DNA of 64,000 bases, from assembly GCF_023544445.1 (NCBI RefSeq), contig NZ_JALPVJ010000001.1, forward strand, positions 496,001 through 560,000, in the 5' to 3' direction. A model generated the notes under the pieces. The model had not been told where the DNA came from. It did no database searches and was given only the letters and a program-made list of their open reading frames with translations. The position numbers were made by a program, and so were the translations under genes. This document shows positions 20,361 through 30,201 of this stretch, one piece after another. The stretch comes from Actinoplanes sp. M2I2 (lineage in GTDB: Bacteria > Actinomycetota > Actinomycetes > Mycobacteriales > Micromonosporaceae). Position 1 is the first letter of the stretch; every line of letters starts with the position of its first letter.

Positions 20361-20708
20361 GTGTCCAGTGGCAGTGCGATCCGTGGCAGCCGGGTCGGCT
20401 CGTCCCCGGTCCGCCCCGACGAGCGCAGCGAGCCCGCCCCGCGGCGTGAGGTGACCTATTTCTGCGCGGCAGGTCACGCCAGCGAGATTCTGTTCGCCGC
20501 CGAGGCGGCGCCGCCCGACGCCTGGGACTGCCCGCGCTGCGGTCAGCCCGCCGGCCTCGACCGGCAGAACCCGCCGGGACGGTCCCGCGCCGAGCCGTAC
20601 AAGTCGCATCTGGCGTACGTCAAGGAGCGGCGCACCGACGAGGACGGCGCCAAGATCCTCGAAGAGGCGCTGGCCAAGCTGCGGCAGCGCCGCGGCCGGG
20701 GCAACTGA
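20361..20708 (+). CDS. rbpA: RNA polymerase-binding protein RbpA
   Basis: 115 residues. RbpA is an actinobacterial activator that binds the principal sigma factor and stabilises the open promoter complex. The core-binding zinc fold is visible with Cys35, His39, Cys57 and Cys60, and the C-terminal sigma-interacting part contains the conserved KSHLAYVKERRT segment. GTG start at 20361 with GGAG about ten bases upstream; earlier in-frame codons fall in the terminator region and are unlikely to be used. Convergent with the GNAT gene. Confidence 0.95.
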   Translation: MSSGSAIRGSRVGSSPVRPDERSEPAPRREVTYFCAAGHASEILFAAEAAPPDAWDCPRCGQPAGLDRQNPPGRSRAEPYKSHLAYVKERRTDEDGAKILEEALAKLRQRRGRGN

Positions 20709-20714
20709 GCCCTC

Positions 20715-21314
20715 TCAGACAGCCGTGTCGCGGCCCAGGTAGATGACGCCGGGCTGCGACGGCACCACGATCTGCTCGAAGCCCAGCCGGTCGTAGAAGG
20801 CACGCGCGGCGGTGTTGGCCGGGGCCATGCCCAGGTGCACCCTCGGCACGCCGGCCGCGTGCAGCCCGGCCAGGAACGACCACATCAACCCGCGTCCGAG
20901 ACCACGGCCCTGCCATTCCGGCAGCAGGTCGATGTGCAGGTGCGCGGGATGGCCGGCGAGCTCGGGCACCAGCATGCGCTCGGGGTTGTGGTGCAGCTCG
21001 AGCCAGAACTCGTCGCGCGGGTCGTCGCCGTACCGGCCGGCGGTGACGGGCAGCCACTCGGTGCGGTAGCGGCGTACGAACTCGGCCGTGTCGGCAGTGC
21101 CGACGACGTAGCCGACCGCGTTGCCCCGTCCGTCGTCGAGGATGCGGGCCACGGCGGGTTCCAGGACGACGTACGGGGCGGCGAAGATGTCGCCGACGAG
21201 GCGGTCGGAGCTGTTCTGCCCCCGGGCGTCCCCGCCGGCGTCGGCGGTACGGACGCAGATGTCGTAGACGGCGTCGAGGTCGGAGGGCTGATAGGCGCGG
21301 ATCTCTGGCTGCAC
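20715..21314 (-). CDS. GNAT family N-acetyltransferase
   Basis: 199 residues with the acetyl-CoA-binding motif LPEWQGRGLGRGLM (about 132-145) and a following GMAPANTAARAFYDRLGF segment, the classic GNAT A and B motifs. The substrate is not evident. A GTG start; the stop is six bases from the rbpA stop on the other strand. It lies downstream of the pentose-phosphate operon on the same strand but 91 bases away, so co-transcription is possible. Confidence 0.85.
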   Translation of the reverse strand: MQPEIRAYQPSDLDAVYDICVRTADAGGDARGQNSSDRLVGDIFAAPYVVLEPAVARILDDGRGNAVGYVVGTADTAEFVRRYRTEWLPVTAGRYGDDPRDEFWLELHHNPERMLVPELAGHPAHLHIDLLPEWQGRGLGRGLMWSFLAGLHAAGVPRVHLGMAPANTAARAFYDRLGFEQIVVPSQPGVIYLGRDTAV

Positions 21315-21405
21315 ACCGGAAGTCTATGATCCGCGTTCGGTGTGGCCTCGATCACCGTCCGGCGACAGATGGTCGGAGAGCGCGGCTGCCGGAGCGAAGC
21401 AGACG

Positions 21406-22140
21406 CTAACTCGCCTTGGCGGCGGCCGCCTTGTCGAGCAGCCAGTACGTCTTCGTGCGGCCGGTCGCGTGGGCCGCCGGCACCAGCTTGTCGCCGTTGA
21501 GCGCCCGGCCGACCGAGTCGGTCTTGTCGGGGCCGGCCGCGATGAGCCACACCTCGTCGGCCGACTGGATCGTCGGCATCGTCAGAGTGATCCGGGTGGG
21601 CGGCGGCTTCGGGCTGTCGTGCACGGCGGCCGTGGTGCCGACGGTCTCGTTGAGCACCGGGTGCTCGGGGAAGAGCGAGGCCACGTGGCCGTCCTCGCCG
21701 ACCCCCAGCATCAGCACGTCGAACGGCGGCAGGCCGGCCTCGCCCTGGCGCAGCTCCCCGGCGTACCGCGAGGCGGCCGCCTCGGCGTCGTCGCCGTCGG
21801 GGCCGTCCGAGGCGGGCATGGCGTGCACCCGGGCCGGGTCGAGCGGCAGCGCGTCGAGCAGCGCCTCGCGGGCCTGGGTCTCGTTGCGCTCGGGGTCGCC
21901 GGCGGGCAGGAAACGCTCGTCGCCCCACCACAGGTCGACCCGGGTCCAGTCGATCGCCGCGGCTTCGGGCAGCGTCCGGAGGGCGGTCAGCACCCGCTTG
22001 GCGATCCGGCCGCCGGTCAGCACCACACCGGCCGAGCCCCGCTCGGCCTGGGCGTCCACGATCTTGGCGATCAGCCGGGACGCCACGGTCGCGGCCAGGG
22101 TGTCGGCGTCCGGTACCACCACGACCAGGGTCTTGCTCAC
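21406..22140 (-). CDS. pgl: 6-phosphogluconolactonase
   Basis: 244 residues. Hydrolyses 6-phosphoglucono-lactone in the oxidative pentose-phosphate pathway. It has the LTGG motif near residue 43, VDLWWGDERFLP, and the catalytic LGVGEDGHVASLFP stretch with the general-base histidine. It is last in the tkt-tal-zwf-opcA-pgl operon. A GGCCGTCC hairpin at 22171-22198 sits in the 78-base gap from opcA. Confidence 0.94.
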   Translation of the reverse strand: MSKTLVVVVPDADTLAATVASRLIAKIVDAQAERGSAGVVLTGGRIAKRVLTALRTLPEAAAIDWTRVDLWWGDERFLPAGDPERNETQAREALLDALPLDPARVHAMPASDGPDGDDAEAAASRYAGELRQGEAGLPPFDVLMLGVGEDGHVASLFPEHPVLNETVGTTAAVHDSPKPPPTRITLTMPTIQSADEVWLIAAGPDKTDSVGRALNGDKLVPAAHATGRTKTYWLLDKAAAAKAS

Positions 22141-22170
22141 TGTGCGTCTCCTGTCGGCGTCAATGGGAGA

Positions 22171-22198
22171 GGCCGTCCACCGGTTACGGCGGACGGCC
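22171..22198 (-). terminator. hairpin in the opcA-pgl gap
   Basis: GGCCGTCC (22171-22178) pairs with GGACGGCC (22191-22198) on a 12-base loop. There is no U-tract. It may reduce read-through into pgl or stabilise the upstream message. Confidence 0.45.
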
Positions 22199-22218
22199 CC
22201 ACTACTCGTTCCTGGAAC

Positions 22219-23232
22219 TCAGGCGGCCGTGCCGCCGGGACCGGCCATCGCGGCCTCGTCGCCGGCCTTGGCGGCCAGCGCCGGGTCCTTCCACACGTGG
22301 ACGCGCATCGGCGGCTTGTGGTCGAGCCCGGAGACGCCGGCCATCGAGCCGAGCGCGTCGGCGTAGATCTGGTCGGCGTCCAGCCGCCGCAGCTCCTCGG
22401 CCAGCTCGTCACCGACCGGGCGCTTGGGCAGCGGCATGTAACGGTCTTCCTGGCCCGTGCGGCTGAACAGCGCGGTGTTCTCCTCGCGGGTCACCGTCAC
22501 CGTGTCGCCGGTCTCGGTCTGCAGCATCACCGAGTGCATGCGCGGGGCACGGTCGGAGGCCTGCAGCTCGGGCACGATGCCCAGCCGGGACTGCAGCCAG
22601 CCCTTCATCAGCCAGGCCGTCGGGTCCTTGGGCGGGGCCACGATGGTCGCGCCGGTCACCCGGGCCTCGGTGGTGTCGAACGCGCCGGCCACCAGGGTGC
22701 GCCACAGCGTGATGCGGGTCCAGGTGAGGTCGGTGTCGCCCGGCGCGTAGTCGATCGCCCGCTGGCGCAGCGCGGCCACCGGGTCGGGCGCCTGCGCGCA
22801 GTCGGTGATGCGGCGGTCGGCGACCACCCCGAGGAAGTCGTTCGCGATCATGTCCGGTGGCTCCTGGTGCCACCAGCTGACGACCGGGACGTCCGGAGCG
22901 AGCAGCGGCATGACCACCGACTCGGCGTGCAGCGCGAGCCGACCGTACATGCGCATGACGACCGCCTCGGCCGGGCCGAGACGACCGCCGACGACGATCT
23001 CGGCGTCCAGGCGGCTGCGGCCCTCCAGATCGGAGCGCACCACGATGAGCAGCCGGCAGGGGTGCGCGGCGGCCGCGATGGTGGCCGCGGCCTCGGCCTC
23101 GCGGACCTTCTTCTCCTCGACGACAGCCACCAGCGTCAGGGCGAGGCCGGAGGCCACACCGCCGGCGCTGCGCCGCTCGGCGGCGAGCGCCTTGACCACC
23201 TCGTTGCCGGTGGTGTCCCACAACCCGATCAT
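22219..23232 (-). CDS. opcA: glucose-6-phosphate dehydrogenase assembly protein OpcA
   Basis: 337 residues. OpcA is an actinobacterial and cyanobacterial activator of glucose-6-phosphate dehydrogenase. Starts MIGLWDTTGNEVVKAL and carries the conserved VSWWHQEPP and WTRITLWR segments. Its ATG overlaps the zwf stop by ATGA, so the two subunits are translationally coupled, fitting their physical partnership. Confidence 0.95.
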   Translation of the reverse strand: MIGLWDTTGNEVVKALAAERRSAGGVASGLALTLVAVVEEKKVREAEAAATIAAAAHPCRLLIVVRSDLEGRSRLDAEIVVGGRLGPAEAVVMRMYGRLALHAESVVMPLLAPDVPVVSWWHQEPPDMIANDFLGVVADRRITDCAQAPDPVAALRQRAIDYAPGDTDLTWTRITLWRTLVAGAFDTTEARVTGATIVAPPKDPTAWLMKGWLQSRLGIVPELQASDRAPRMHSVMLQTETGDTVTVTREENTALFSRTGQEDRYMPLPKRPVGDELAEELRRLDADQIYADALGSMAGVSGLDHKPPMRVHVWKDPALAAKAGDEAAMAGPGGTAA

Positions 23233-24776
23233 GCTCGCCTCCAGGCGCGACCCTCGCGGGCCAGCAGTTCGTCCGCAGCGCGGGGGCCCCACTCGCCGGC
23301 CCGGTAGGGCTCGGGCTTGGTGCCCGCCCACGCGTCCTCCAGCGGGTCGATGACCTGCCAGCTCTGCTCGATCTCGGCGGCGTCCGGGAACAGGGTCCGA
23401 TCGCCGACCAGCACGTCCAGCACCAGACGCTCGTACGCCTCGGGGCTGGACTCGGTGAATGCCTCGCCGTACTGGAAGTCCATCGCGATGTCGCGGACCT
23501 CCATCGTGGTGCCCGGCACCTTGGAGCCGAACTTCAGCACCACGCCCTCGTCGGGCTGCACGCGGATGACCAGCTGGTTGTTGCCCAGCATCTCGACGTC
23601 GGCCGGGTCGAACGGCAGGTGCGGCGCACGCTTGAACAGGATCGCGATCTCGGTCACCCGGCGCGGCATCCGCTTGCCGACGCGGACGTAGAAGGGGACC
23701 TCGGCCCAGCGCCTGTTCTGGATGCCGAGGCGCACCGCGGCGTACGTCTCCGTCGTGGAGTCCGCCGGGATGTTCTTCTCCTCGAGGTAACCGACCGCGC
23801 GCTCGCCGGCGACCCAGCCCGGCAGGTACTGACCGCGGACCGTGCCCTGGGCGATGTCCTTCGGGATGGCGATCGCCTTGAGCACCTTGAGCTTCTCGGC
23901 GCGGACGTCGTCGTGGTCGAAGCTCGTCGGCTCCTCCATGGCCACCAGGGCCAGCAGCTGGAGCAGGTGGTTCTGCAGCACGTCGCGGGCGGCGCCGGAC
24001 GCGTCGTAGAACGCGGCGCGGGTGCCGATGCCGACGTCCTCGGCCATGGTGATCTGCACCGAGTCGACGTACTTGGAGTTCCACACGGGCTCGAACAGAC
24101 TGTTCGCGAAGCGCAGGGCCAGGATGTTCTGGACCGTCTCCTTGCCCAGGTAGTGGTCGATCCGATAGACGTCGACCGGCGTGAAGACCTCGTCGACCAG
24201 CTGGTTCAGCGCGATCGCGGTCTGCAGGTCGTTGCCGAACGGCTTCTCGACCACGACCCGGCGCCAGCCACCGGACTTGGCGTTGTCGGCCATCCCGGTG
24301 CGGGCGAGCTGGTTGAGCACCAGCGGGAACGCGGCCGGCGGGATGGAGAAGTAGAACGCGGCGTTGCCCGGGATGCCGTTGCGCTCGCGCAGGTCGTCGA
24401 GGGTCTCGGCCAGGCTGTCGAACGCGGCGTCGTCGTCGAACGAGCCGGGCACGAACTGGAACTGGCTGGCGAGCCGCTGCCAGACGTCCTCGCGCCACGG
24501 GGTCCGGGCGCCCTTCTTCGCCGACTCGTAGGCCAGCGATTCGAAGTCGCCGTCACCCCAGTCGCGGCGGGCGAAGCCCAGCACCACGAAACCGGGCGGC
24601 AGCAGACCGCGGTTGGCCAGGTCGTAGACGGCCGGGATGAGCTTCTTTCGGGACAGGTCACCGGTGACTCCGAAGATCACCAGAGCACACGGCTCCGGAA
24701 TCCGGGGAAGCCTGCGGTCCTGTGCGGTACGCAGCGGATTGCCCACGTGATCCATCCTGCCAGTTTTCGGTGTCAT
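23229..24776 (-). CDS. zwf: glucose-6-phosphate 1-dehydrogenase
   Basis: 515 residues. Oxidises glucose 6-phosphate to the lactone, making NADPH. Dinucleotide-binding FGVTGDLSRKK near residue 35, and the catalytic RIDHYLGKE motif near residue 205, are both intact, as is VVEKPFG. Start is uncertain: ATG at 24776, ATG at 24755 (MDHVGNP), or a GTG at 24746 with AGGA upstream; homologues usually begin close to the NPLR sequence, so the shorter forms are reasonable. Follows tal after a spacer that holds a hairpin. Confidence 0.96.
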   Translation of the reverse strand: MTPKTGRMDHVGNPLRTAQDRRLPRIPEPCALVIFGVTGDLSRKKLIPAVYDLANRGLLPPGFVVLGFARRDWGDGDFESLAYESAKKGARTPWREDVWQRLASQFQFVPGSFDDDAAFDSLAETLDDLRERNGIPGNAAFYFSIPPAAFPLVLNQLARTGMADNAKSGGWRRVVVEKPFGNDLQTAIALNQLVDEVFTPVDVYRIDHYLGKETVQNILALRFANSLFEPVWNSKYVDSVQITMAEDVGIGTRAAFYDASGAARDVLQNHLLQLLALVAMEEPTSFDHDDVRAEKLKVLKAIAIPKDIAQGTVRGQYLPGWVAGERAVGYLEEKNIPADSTTETYAAVRLGIQNRRWAEVPFYVRVGKRMPRRVTEIAILFKRAPHLPFDPADVEMLGNNQLVIRVQPDEGVVLKFGSKVPGTTMEVRDIAMDFQYGEAFTESSPEAYERLVLDVLVGDRTLFPDAAEIEQSWQVIDPLEDAWAGTKPEPYRAGEWGPRAADELLAREGRAWRRA

Positions 24777-24800
24777 GCAAGTGTCTAAGCAGGGACAGAG

Positions 24801-24829
24801 GAGGGGACCCGTGTCAGACGAGTCCCCTC
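24801..24829 (-). terminator. hairpin in the tal-zwf gap
   Basis: GAGGGGAC (24801-24808) pairs perfectly with GTCCCCTC (24822-24829) over a 13-base loop, between the tal stop and the zwf start. No U-tract on the minus strand. It probably modulates, not blocks, expression of zwf-opcA-pgl. Confidence 0.5.
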
Positions 24830-24839
24830 ACTGCGTTCG

Positions 24840-25976
24840 TCAGGCCGCGTCGCTCGGGCTGTCCGAGCCCTTGGCCGCCGCCTTGAGCGACTTGTCGACG
24901 CCCTCGAGCAGCTCTTTCCAGCTGGCCTCGAACTTGTCGACGCCCTCGTCCTCGAGGACCTTGAAGACGTCGGGCAGGTCGACACCGACCCGCTCGAGGT
25001 CGGCGAAGACCTTGCGGGCCGAGTCGTACGAGCCGGTCACCGCGTCGGGGCGGGTCTCGCCGTGGTCGGCGAACGCGTGGATCACGGACTCGGGCATGGT
25101 GTTGACCGTGCCCGGAGCCACCAGCTCCTCGACGTAGATGGTGTCCTTGTACTCCGGGTTCTTGGTGGAGGTGGACGCCCACAGCGGACGCTGCGGCTGG
25201 GCCCCGGCGGACTCCAGCGCCTTCCACCGGTCGGTCCCGAAGACCTCCTGGTACGCCTCGTAGGCCAGCTGGGCGTTGGCGATGGCCGCCTTGCCCTTGA
25301 GCGCCTTGGCCTCGTCGCTGCCGATCTTGTCGAGGCGCTTGTCGATCTCCGAGTCCACGCGGGAGACGAAGAACGAGGCCACCGAGCCGATCTTGGACAG
25401 GTCGTGGCCGTTGGCCTTGGCCTGCTCGATGCCGTCGAGGAAGGCGTCCATGACCTGGCGGTAACGCTCGTTCGAGAAGATCAGGGTCACGTTGACGCTG
25501 ATTCCCCGGGCCAGGACCTGGGTGATCGCCGGGAGACCGGCCATGGTCGCCGGGATCTTGATGTACAGGTTCTCCCGGTCGACCAGCCACCAGAGCGTCT
25601 TGGCCTCGGCCACGGTGCTCTCGGTCTGGTGCGCCTTGCGCGGGTCGACCTCGATGGACACGCGGCCGTCGACACCGTTGGAGGCGTCGTAGGCCGGGCG
25701 CTCGACGTCACAGGCGTCGCGTACGTCGCGGCCGGTCATCAGCCGGACCGCTTCCTCGACCGTGACGCCCTGAGCGGCGAGGTCCTTGAGCTGCTCGTCG
25801 TAGGCGTCGGCGTCGGACAGCGCCTTCTGGAAGATGCTCGGGTTGGTCGTCACGCCGACCACGTGCTGCTCGTCCATCAGCTTCTTGAGCCCGCCGGTGG
25901 TCAGGCGGGGGCGGGAGAGATCGTCGAGCCAGACCGCCACACCAGCGGCGGACAGCTCTGCAAGCCTGTCGGTCAT
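24840..25976 (-). CDS. tal: transaldolase
   Basis: 378 residues, the longer actinobacterial type. Transfers a dihydroxyacetone unit between sugar phosphates in the non-oxidative pentose-phosphate pathway. Active-site Schiff-base lysine lies in [10 protein letters not shown]; the N-terminal [13 protein letters not shown] motif and WASTSTKNP near the C-terminal end are typical. The ATG at 25976 has AGGGAG six bases upstream and sits 11 bases after the tkt stop. Confidence 0.96.
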   Translation of the reverse strand: MTDRLAELSAAGVAVWLDDLSRPRLTTGGLKKLMDEQHVVGVTTNPSIFQKALSDADAYDEQLKDLAAQGVTVEEAVRLMTGRDVRDACDVERPAYDASNGVDGRVSIEVDPRKAHQTESTVAEAKTLWWLVDRENLYIKIPATMAGLPAITQVLARGISVNVTLIFSNERYRQVMDAFLDGIEQAKANGHDLSKIGSVASFFVSRVDSEIDKRLDKIGSDEAKALKGKAAIANAQLAYEAYQEVFGTDRWKALESAGAQPQRPLWASTSTKNPEYKDTIYVEELVAPGTVNTMPESVIHAFADHGETRPDAVTGSYDSARKVFADLERVGVDLPDVFKVLEDEGVDKFEASWKELLEGVDKSLKAAAKGSDSPSDAA

Positions 25977-25987
25977 CACGTACTCCC

Positions 25988-28120
25988 TCAGTTACCGGTC
26001 GTGTGACCGGTGATCTCGCCGACCTTGGCCAGGGCGGCGTTGGCCTTGGCCACCACGTTGTCCGCGGTGAACCCGAACTGCTCGAAGAGGATCTTGGCGG
26101 GGGCGCTCGAGCCGTAGTGCTCGATGCTCACGGGCTCGCCCGCCTCACCCAGGATCCGGTCCCAGCTCTGCCGGATGCCGGCTTCCACCGTCACCCGGGC
26201 CTTGACGCCACGCGGCAGCACCTGCTGCTGGTAAGCGGTGTCCTGCTCGTAGAACCACTCGAGGCACGGCATCGAGACCACCCGGGTCGGGGTGCCCTCG
26301 GCCTCCAGCCGCTCCTGGGCGGCCAGGCAGACGGACACCTCGGAGCCGGTGCCGATGAGGATCACCTTGGGCTCGACGCCGGACGCCTCGGACAGGATGT
26401 AGCCGCCCTTGAGCGTGCCCTCGGCCGACGCGTACTTGCTGCGGTCGATCGTCGGCAGGTTCTGCCGGGACAGCGCCAGACCGGTCGGGCGGTCGCCGTG
26501 CTCGAGGGCGCCACGCCAGGCCCACGCCGTCTCGTTGGCGTCGGCCGGGCGCACGACGTCGAGGCCGACGATGGCGCGCAGTGCGGACAGCGTCTCGATC
26601 GGCTGGTGGGTCGGGCCGTCCTCGCCCAGGCCGATCGAGTCGTGCGTCCACACGTAGATGACCGGCAGCTTCATGAGCGCGGAGAGGCGTACGGCGCCTC
26701 GCATGTAGTCGCTGAAGACCAGGAAGGTGCCACCGTACGGGCGGGTGCGCCCGTGGGCGGTGATGCCGTTGAGCACCGAGCCCATGCCGTGCTCGCGGAT
26801 GCCGAAGTGCAGCGTGCGGCCGTACTCGTTGCCGGGGAAGGCCTTGGTCGCGTACTCGGCCGGGATGAAGGACGGCTCGCCCTTCATCGTGGTGTTGTTG
26901 CTCTCGGCGAGGTCGGCCGAGCCGCCCCACAGCTCCGGCAGCGTCGGGGCCAGCGCCTCGAGGATCTTGCCGGACGCGGCCCGGGTGGCCAGGCCCTTCT
27001 CGTCGGCCGGGAACTCGGGGATCGACTTCTCCCAGCCCTCGGGCAGCTTGTGCGCCGACAGCCGGTCGAACAGCGCCTTGCGCTCCGGGTTGGCCTTGGC
27101 CCAGGTCTCGAACTTGGCGTCCCACTCGGCGTGCGCCGCCTTGCCCCGCTCGACCACCCCACGGGTGTGCGCGAGGACATCGTCGGCGACCGCGAACGAC
27201 TTCTGCGGGTCGAAGCCGAGGATCTCCTTGGTCGCGGCGACCTCGTCGGCGCCGAGCGCCGAGCCGTGGATCTTGCCGGTGTTCTGCTTGTTGGGCGCGG
27301 GCCAGCCGATGATCGTCTTCAGCACGATGAACGACGGCTTGTCGGTGACCTTGTTGGCCGCCACGATCGCCGCGTGCAGCGCCTCGACGTCCTCGTGGTA
27401 CTCGCTGCCCTTGGACGGGTCGCCCTTGCGCCAGTCGACGTGCTGGACGTGCCAGCCGTACGCGGCGTAGCGCGCGCCGACGTCCTCGTTCTTGGCGATG
27501 CGGGTGTCGTCCTCGATGGAGATCTCGTTGTCGTCGTAGATCACCGTGAGGTTGCCGAGCTTCTGCACGCCGGCGATGGCGCTCGACTCGTGGCTGACGC
27601 CCTCTTCGATGTCGCCGTCCGAGCACAGCACGTAGACGTTGTGGTCGAACAGAGAGTCACCGGTGGCAGGCTCGGGGTCGAACAGACCGCGCTCGCGCCG
27701 GGCGGCCATGGCCATGCCCACCGCGTTGCCGACACCCTGGCCGAGCGGGCCGGTGGTGACCTCGACGCCGGGGGTGTGGCCGTACTCCGGGTGACCCGGG
27801 GTCAGCGACTCCCACTGCCGCAGGGAGGCCAGGTCGTCGAGCTGCAGACCGAAGCCGTTGAGATACAGCTGAATGTAGAGCGTGAGGCTGGAGTGCCCAC
27901 AGGAGAGCACGAACCGGTCCCGGCCGGCCCACAGGGGATCGGTCGGGTCATGCCGCATGACCCGGTTGAACAGCAGGTAGGCGGCGGGCGCGAGGCTCAT
28001 CGCGGTGCCGGGATGGCCGTTACCGGATTTCTCGACCGCATCCATGGCCAGTACCCGGACAGTGTCCACCGCTTGGCGGTCTAGGTCGGACCAATTGAGA
28101 GCAGGATCTGTGGCAGCCAC
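25988..28120 (-). CDS. tkt: transketolase
   Basis: 710 residues. Thiamine-diphosphate enzyme moving two-carbon units between sugar phosphates. Visible motifs are [11 protein letters not shown], the ThDP-binding [11 protein letters not shown], and the catalytic [14 protein letters not shown] region with the downstream [15 protein letters not shown]. The GTG at 28120 is preceded by GAGGAG ten bases upstream; the open frame continues further upstream but that part is arginine-rich and unlike the family. It is the first gene of the five-gene pentose-phosphate operon, divergent from ctaB. Confidence 0.97.
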   Translation of the reverse strand: MAATDPALNWSDLDRQAVDTVRVLAMDAVEKSGNGHPGTAMSLAPAAYLLFNRVMRHDPTDPLWAGRDRFVLSCGHSSLTLYIQLYLNGFGLQLDDLASLRQWESLTPGHPEYGHTPGVEVTTGPLGQGVGNAVGMAMAARRERGLFDPEPATGDSLFDHNVYVLCSDGDIEEGVSHESSAIAGVQKLGNLTVIYDDNEISIEDDTRIAKNEDVGARYAAYGWHVQHVDWRKGDPSKGSEYHEDVEALHAAIVAANKVTDKPSFIVLKTIIGWPAPNKQNTGKIHGSALGADEVAATKEILGFDPQKSFAVADDVLAHTRGVVERGKAAHAEWDAKFETWAKANPERKALFDRLSAHKLPEGWEKSIPEFPADEKGLATRAASGKILEALAPTLPELWGGSADLAESNNTTMKGEPSFIPAEYATKAFPGNEYGRTLHFGIREHGMGSVLNGITAHGRTRPYGGTFLVFSDYMRGAVRLSALMKLPVIYVWTHDSIGLGEDGPTHQPIETLSALRAIVGLDVVRPADANETAWAWRGALEHGDRPTGLALSRQNLPTIDRSKYASAEGTLKGGYILSEASGVEPKVILIGTGSEVSVCLAAQERLEAEGTPTRVVSMPCLEWFYEQDTAYQQQVLPRGVKARVTVEAGIRQSWDRILGEAGEPVSIEHYGSSAPAKILFEQFGFTADNVVAKANAALAKVGEITGHTTGN

Positions 28121-28376
28121 GTCGGTTGTGCTCCTCGGGCATGTTTTTTTGGGAACCCTTTTGAGCTTGACCCTATCCACTTGGGCTAAACCCGCGCCCG
28201 GGGAACGCCTCAGGCCCATACGCTGAGAGCGGACACGCCGACGTGTGACGCCGTGCACCTGCCAAGGGTCGCCAGAGCAGCGCAGATGGCTGAGCGTAGG
28301 CTGATCCAGCGTGCCGCCGGCTGGCGCCGGTAACGGTCGTGAATTGGCTAGTGCCGAAGCCGGAAGGTGGCAGTCC
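28121..28376. promoter_or_regulatory. divergent promoter region of tkt and ctaB
   Basis: 256 bases between divergent starts. On the minus strand a TAGGGT hexamer lies about 60 bases before the tkt GTG. On the plus strand TAGGCT at 28297-28302 could be the ctaB -10. An A/T run CATGTTTTTTTGGG at 28140-28153 is unusual for this genome and lies in the tkt leader. Confidence 0.45.
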
Positions 28377-29336
28377 GTGAGCATGATCACCGAGCGTCCC
28401 GTCCCAGGACGGCCGCCCGGCGGTCCGGAGAACGCCGCGGCAGCGGTGCGCTCCGAGACACGTCGCGATCCCGTAGCGCTGTTCCGCGCCTATCTGGCGC
28501 TGACCAAGCCGCAGATCGTCGAGTTGCTGCTGGTGACCACGGTCCCGGCCATGATGGTCGCCGCCGGCGGGTGGCCTGACCTGCGCACTCTTGCCGTGGT
28601 GCTGATCGGCGGGGCGATGGCGGGCGGCGCGGCCAGCGCCCTCAACTGCTATATCGACCGCGACATCGACCAGGTCATGCGGCGGACCAAGCGACGCCCG
28701 CTGCCGGCCAACACGGTCACCCCCCGAAGCGTGTTGATCTTCGGTTTGACGCTCGCCGTGATCTCCGTCGCGCTGATGGCCGTTTTCACCAACTGGCTGG
28801 CGACCGCGCTGACCGCCGCGGCGATCTTCTACTACGACGTCGTCTACACGCTCTGGCTCAAGCGGCGCACCCCGGCGAACACGTTCTGGGGCGGCATCTG
28901 CGGCTCGGCCCCCGTGATCATCGGCTGGGCCGCCGTCACGGGCAGCGTGGCCCCGCTGGGATGGGCGCTTTTTGCGGTTGTCTTCTTTTGGCAGATGCCG
29001 CACTTCTATGCGCTCGCCATCAAGTACAAGGACGACTACGCCCGCGCCGGCGTCCCGATGCTGCCGGTCGTGCGCTCGGCCGCGCGAGTCAACGGCGAAA
29101 TCGTCCTCTACACGGTGCTGACCGTGGCTGCCTCGCTGGTGGCGTGGCCGTTGGGGCTGGGCCCGATCTACGGCGTCGCGGCGATCGTCACCGGGATCGC
29201 CTTCCTGACCGAGGCCCTGCTGCTGGTCAAGCGTTCGCGGGCGGGGGAGCCGCTCAAGCCGATGCGGCTGTTCCACTGGTCCATCACCTACTTGACGATC
29301 CTGTTCATCGCCGTGGCGGTGGACGCGCTCGTCTGA
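28377..29336 (+). CDS. ctaB: protoheme IX farnesyltransferase (heme O synthase)
   Basis: About 319 residues with nine or so membrane spans. Adds a farnesyl group to heme B to give heme O for cytochrome oxidase. The prenyl diphosphate-binding motif [12 protein letters not shown] and following [10 protein letters not shown] are present, as is the second [12 protein letters not shown] region with [15 protein letters not shown] at 28377 is preferred, with GGAAGG about ten bases upstream; an ATG follows two codons later. Divergent from tkt, the common actinobacterial layout. Confidence 0.95.
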   Translation: MSMITERPVPGRPPGGPENAAAAVRSETRRDPVALFRAYLALTKPQIVELLLVTTVPAMMVAAGGWPDLRTLAVVLIGGAMAGGAASALNCYIDRDIDQVMRRTKRRPLPANTVTPRSVLIFGLTLAVISVALMAVFTNWLATALTAAAIFYYDVVYTLWLKRRTPANTFWGGICGSAPVIIGWAAVTGSVAPLGWALFAVVFFWQMPHFYALAIKYKDDYARAGVPMLPVVRSAARVNGEIVLYTVLTVAASLVAWPLGLGPIYGVAAIVTGIAFLTEALLLVKRSRAGEPLKPMRLFHWSITYLTILFIAVAVDALV

Positions 29337-29897
29337 GTCGTCCGCTCCCGCGCTCGTCTGTCGCGCGCCCGCTTCCGCCACTGGCGGGACGGGCGCGCTG
29401 CCGTATCCGGCTTCGCGTCGGGGCGCTGCGGGCCCGGGTCCGGTGGGACGGCGCGCTGCGGGCCCGGGTCCGGTGGGACGGCGCGCTGCCGTAGAAGGGC
29501 CGGCTTGGCGGCCGGGCGGCTGCCTGTACGCCGTACCGCGACGCTGATCGGTCGAGCGGCTATCTCGGCCGCGGTTTGCGCCGGAACCCGAGCGGGCATG
29601 GTCACCGATGTATCAGAGTGGTGCTCGCGTCCAGCGCTGCTGAAAAGCTCGTCCTCCACGGGCGTTGCAGATGAGGCGAGTGTTGGGCCGAGGGTTACGG
29701 GTGTCGCACAACGTGCCCGAATCCGCCCTATTTTTCGTCACGGTGCGTCACTCCTTCGATGGAAACCTGTGTATGCGACAATTCGGTCAAAAGCGCGTTA
29801 TACCGACGTGTCCATAGCGTAAACCCGCAGGTAATTCCTCTCACAAAAGGCAGCAGAAGATACTTGCCTGCGCCTTGGGGCTGCTTACTCTTCCGTC
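29337..29897. other. 561-bp intergenic region with 30-bp duplication and A+T-rich promoter zone
   Basis: No gene is supported. A 30-bp unit is duplicated almost exactly at 29431-29460 and 29461-29490 (core GGCCCGGGTCCGGTGGGACGG). Just after ctaB the CGCGCTCGTCTG of its last codons reappears about 25 bases later. From about 29690 the composition becomes clearly more A+T-rich, leading to the leaderless promoter of the next gene. Confidence 0.6.
29864..29891 (+). promoter_or_regulatory. promoter of a leaderless gene
   Basis: TTGCCT (29864-29869) and TACTCT (29886-29891) with a 16-base spacer. The expected start point, seven bases past the -10, is the A of the ATG at 29898, so the transcript would have no leader. 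Confidence 0.65.
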
Positions 29898-30191
29898 ATG
29901 GCTCAAGGTTCCGATACGACACTGACCGCGGGGATCAAGTCCTTCGCCGCCGGCCACGGTGGTGCCAAGGCGGTCATCGAGTACGTCGGCAAGCGTGGTG
30001 CCCGCATCGTCCTCGTGGGCGAGGACGGCGAATGGTCCGACCAGTTCGCCGACGACACCAGCACCGCCCGCAAGGCTTGCGAGAGCGCCGGCGTCGAGGT
30101 GGAGAACGAGTGGGAGCGCGAGCTCATGGAGCAGATGCGCCCCAGCAACGACCTGTGGCGCTCGATGTCCCGCCGGAGCATGGCCCGCTGA
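29898..30191 (+). CDS. conserved hypothetical protein, 97 residues
   Basis: Begins MAQGSDTTLTAGIKSF and has a central RGARIVLVGEDGEWSDQFADD stretch (in part: IVLVGEDGEW) and an acidic C-terminal helix ending in basic residues. No membrane span, signal peptide or cysteine is present. I do not recognise the family. A good sigma-70-type promoter places the start of transcription at the ATG itself. The next gene, an ATP-grasp ligase, begins ten bases after its stop, so the two are probably co-transcribed and may work together. Confidence 0.8.
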   Translation: MAQGSDTTLTAGIKSFAAGHGGAKAVIEYVGKRGARIVLVGEDGEWSDQFADDTSTARKACESAGVEVENEWERELMEQMRPSNDLWRSMSRRSMAR

Positions 30192-30201
30192 TTTGACCGA
30201 G

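Noticed and set aside
20715-28120. The tkt-tal-zwf-opcA-pgl cluster as unusual
   Set aside because: Standard for actinobacteria.
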